The position numbers and the translations under genes are program-made. A stretch of DNA of 6,701 nt from Candidatus Hydrogenedentota bacterium (GTDB taxonomy: Bacteria > Hydrogenedentota > Hydrogenedentia > Hydrogenedentales > CAITNO01): NCBI GenBank assembly GCA_011046175.1, contig DSBB01000085.1:1-6701 (forward strand), written 5' to 3'. Shown piece after piece: positions 6,701 to 6,701 of this stretch. The first letter of the stretch is position 1, and the number at the start of each line of letters is the position of its first letter. The notes beneath the pieces are model-generated. The model had not been told where the DNA came from, did no database searches, and saw only the letters and a program-made list of their open reading frames with translations.

Positions 6701-6701
6701 G
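3701..6701 (+). CDS. Exported PQQ-type beta-propeller protein with embedded methyltransferase-like domain (3' partial)
   Basis: The frame stays open for 1000 codons and runs off the window. The N-terminus is basic, with an RR pair at 14-15, then hydrophobic (about 18-34) and ends AFA before Gln41, a likely signal peptide; GAGC (33-36) is a poor lipobox. Mature sequence opens WPMWRYDAARSANTP (52-66), then propeller blades follow with motifs such as LYCLDAATGNLVWKF (163-177), IYALDATTGEIVW (223-235), VAVLNRFTGVVLWE (743-756) and IMALDARSGAVLWQ (802-815). Residues about 383-535 are different: LLLGAGSGDLL (399-409), VVVEKEAAKV (421-430) and a late RMRPYGGVAYFG (490-501) match SAM-methyltransferase motif I, the acidic beta2 end (Glu424) and the post-core strand. 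The usual acidic residue before the Gly-rich loop is Leu. The C-terminal part has YGCNTLNASNHLL (918-930), SGCTVNL (956-962) and TCTCSYHHQTSLAL (977-990), a signature I associate with large planctomycete-type PQQ proteins. Role and ligand are unknown. Confidence 0.9.
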   Translation, partial: MKIHAKRFGMRGIRRTGATACVLLALVFGAIAGAGCAAFAQGARAKAEALDWPMWRYDAARSANTPLALKEKLHLQWVRELPEPKRAWPHQWDHRGKLEFDVSYSPVVKGERIFVPGMVTDSLSAYSIEDGAELWRFYADGPVRLAPVAWEDKVYFVSDDSHLYCLDAATGNLVWKFRGGPADQWLLGNERIISFWAARGAPVVLDGIIYFAAGLWPMHGVFIYALDATTGEIVWLNDTTGSDFVDFPHGGAEGYGSLAPQGYLAASEDVLVVAGGRTPPAFLNRHTGEVVDLQLRGPKGSGNYAVTADGKDARRNETLAAHVAALAEELDGEAFNELAAHRRLFVTTVKGTLYCFGPKSVKPVRHPYAPAPLAPRSAAWAKPAQDILDDLGEREGYALLLGAGSGDLLRELLTRSELHIVVVEKEAAKVRELRDEIAGAGLYGRRAAVIHAAPADFRVQPYLFSVIASEDAGAAGIAPDQEVLGNILDRMRPYGGVAYFGASSGNLEAMRQVAEAAAVDQVSVAIRGDALFARRAGPLTGAGSWSHQYHDSANTLVSEEERVRLPLGILWFGGPNNHNILPRHAGGPRPHVAAGRVVYLGVETVGARCVYTGRQLWVREFPGIGHPFTNLELEEKWQKGESVYMTNIPGVAYIGSPFATLADSIYLRYEGRILRLDPKNGATLNEFSLPGTPTSVLYGDDAPDWGHVSVWEDLLITTAEPHLFEDQELGWLDSYSGTSSKRVAVLNRFTGVVLWEREAHIGFRHNAIVTEAGRVFVIDGLSENGLAHLARRGRVPEERPKIMALDARSGAVLWQSDSDVFGTFLLYSKNHDILIEGGSRDMRRPFEDEPGQMAARRGATGELLWERGGSFTLPGAVRGDMLIPGRPGVARNLLTGEDWKREQPHTGESSPWAFARAYGCNTLNASNHLLLFRTGSAGYFDLEHDSGTGNISGIKSGCTVNLVPADGVLTVLDYTRTCTCSYHHQTSLALIRMPDDPNIE

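Overview
The window is a GC-rich bacterial segment with every recognisable gene on the + strand. It holds the possible last codons of an upstream gene, a Gfo/Idh/MocA-type oxidoreductase, an exported PHP-domain phosphoesterase gene broken by an in-frame amber codon, a DUF6498-type membrane protein, an intergenic stretch of about 480 bases with two sharp palindromes, and the first 1000 codons of a very large exported PQQ-type beta-propeller protein with an embedded methyltransferase-like domain that runs off the 3' end.

The gene content points to a Gram-negative bacterium of the PVC group (Planctomycetes, Lentisphaerae, Verrucomicrobia) or a similar lineage such as Hydrogenedentes. The reasons are the multi-domain PQQ-propeller family with its late Cys-rich signature (C-x-C-S-Y followed by QTSLAL), the secreted PHP protein with a C-terminal beta domain, and the Gfo/Idh/MocA gene beside them; such genes are abundant in these groups. 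This is an inference from family knowledge and was not tested by a search.

Layout: 1-115 leader and possible upstream gene tail; 116-1258 oxidoreductase; 1262-1279 small hairpin; 1324-2427 PHP gene with TAG at 1954-1956; 2520-3218 membrane protein; 3219-3700 non-coding region with a 9-bp-arm hairpin directly after the stop codon, a perfect 17-nt-arm palindrome and a possible promoter; 3701 to the end, the PQQ-propeller/methyltransferase protein. The oxidoreductase and PHP genes are 65 bases apart, and both have strong Shine-Dalgarno sequences. They could be co-transcribed and could serve sugar or polyol oxidation and phosphoester hydrolysis, but nothing in the sequence shows the substrates. 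The PQQ gene probably has its own promoter.

The points most worth checking are the single amber codon that separates the last metal-binding motif from the rest of an otherwise intact PHP domain, and an apparently exported protein carrying a SAM-binding-like Rossmann domain inside a beta-propeller. I see no CRISPR array, tRNA, rRNA, transposase gene or obvious defence system.
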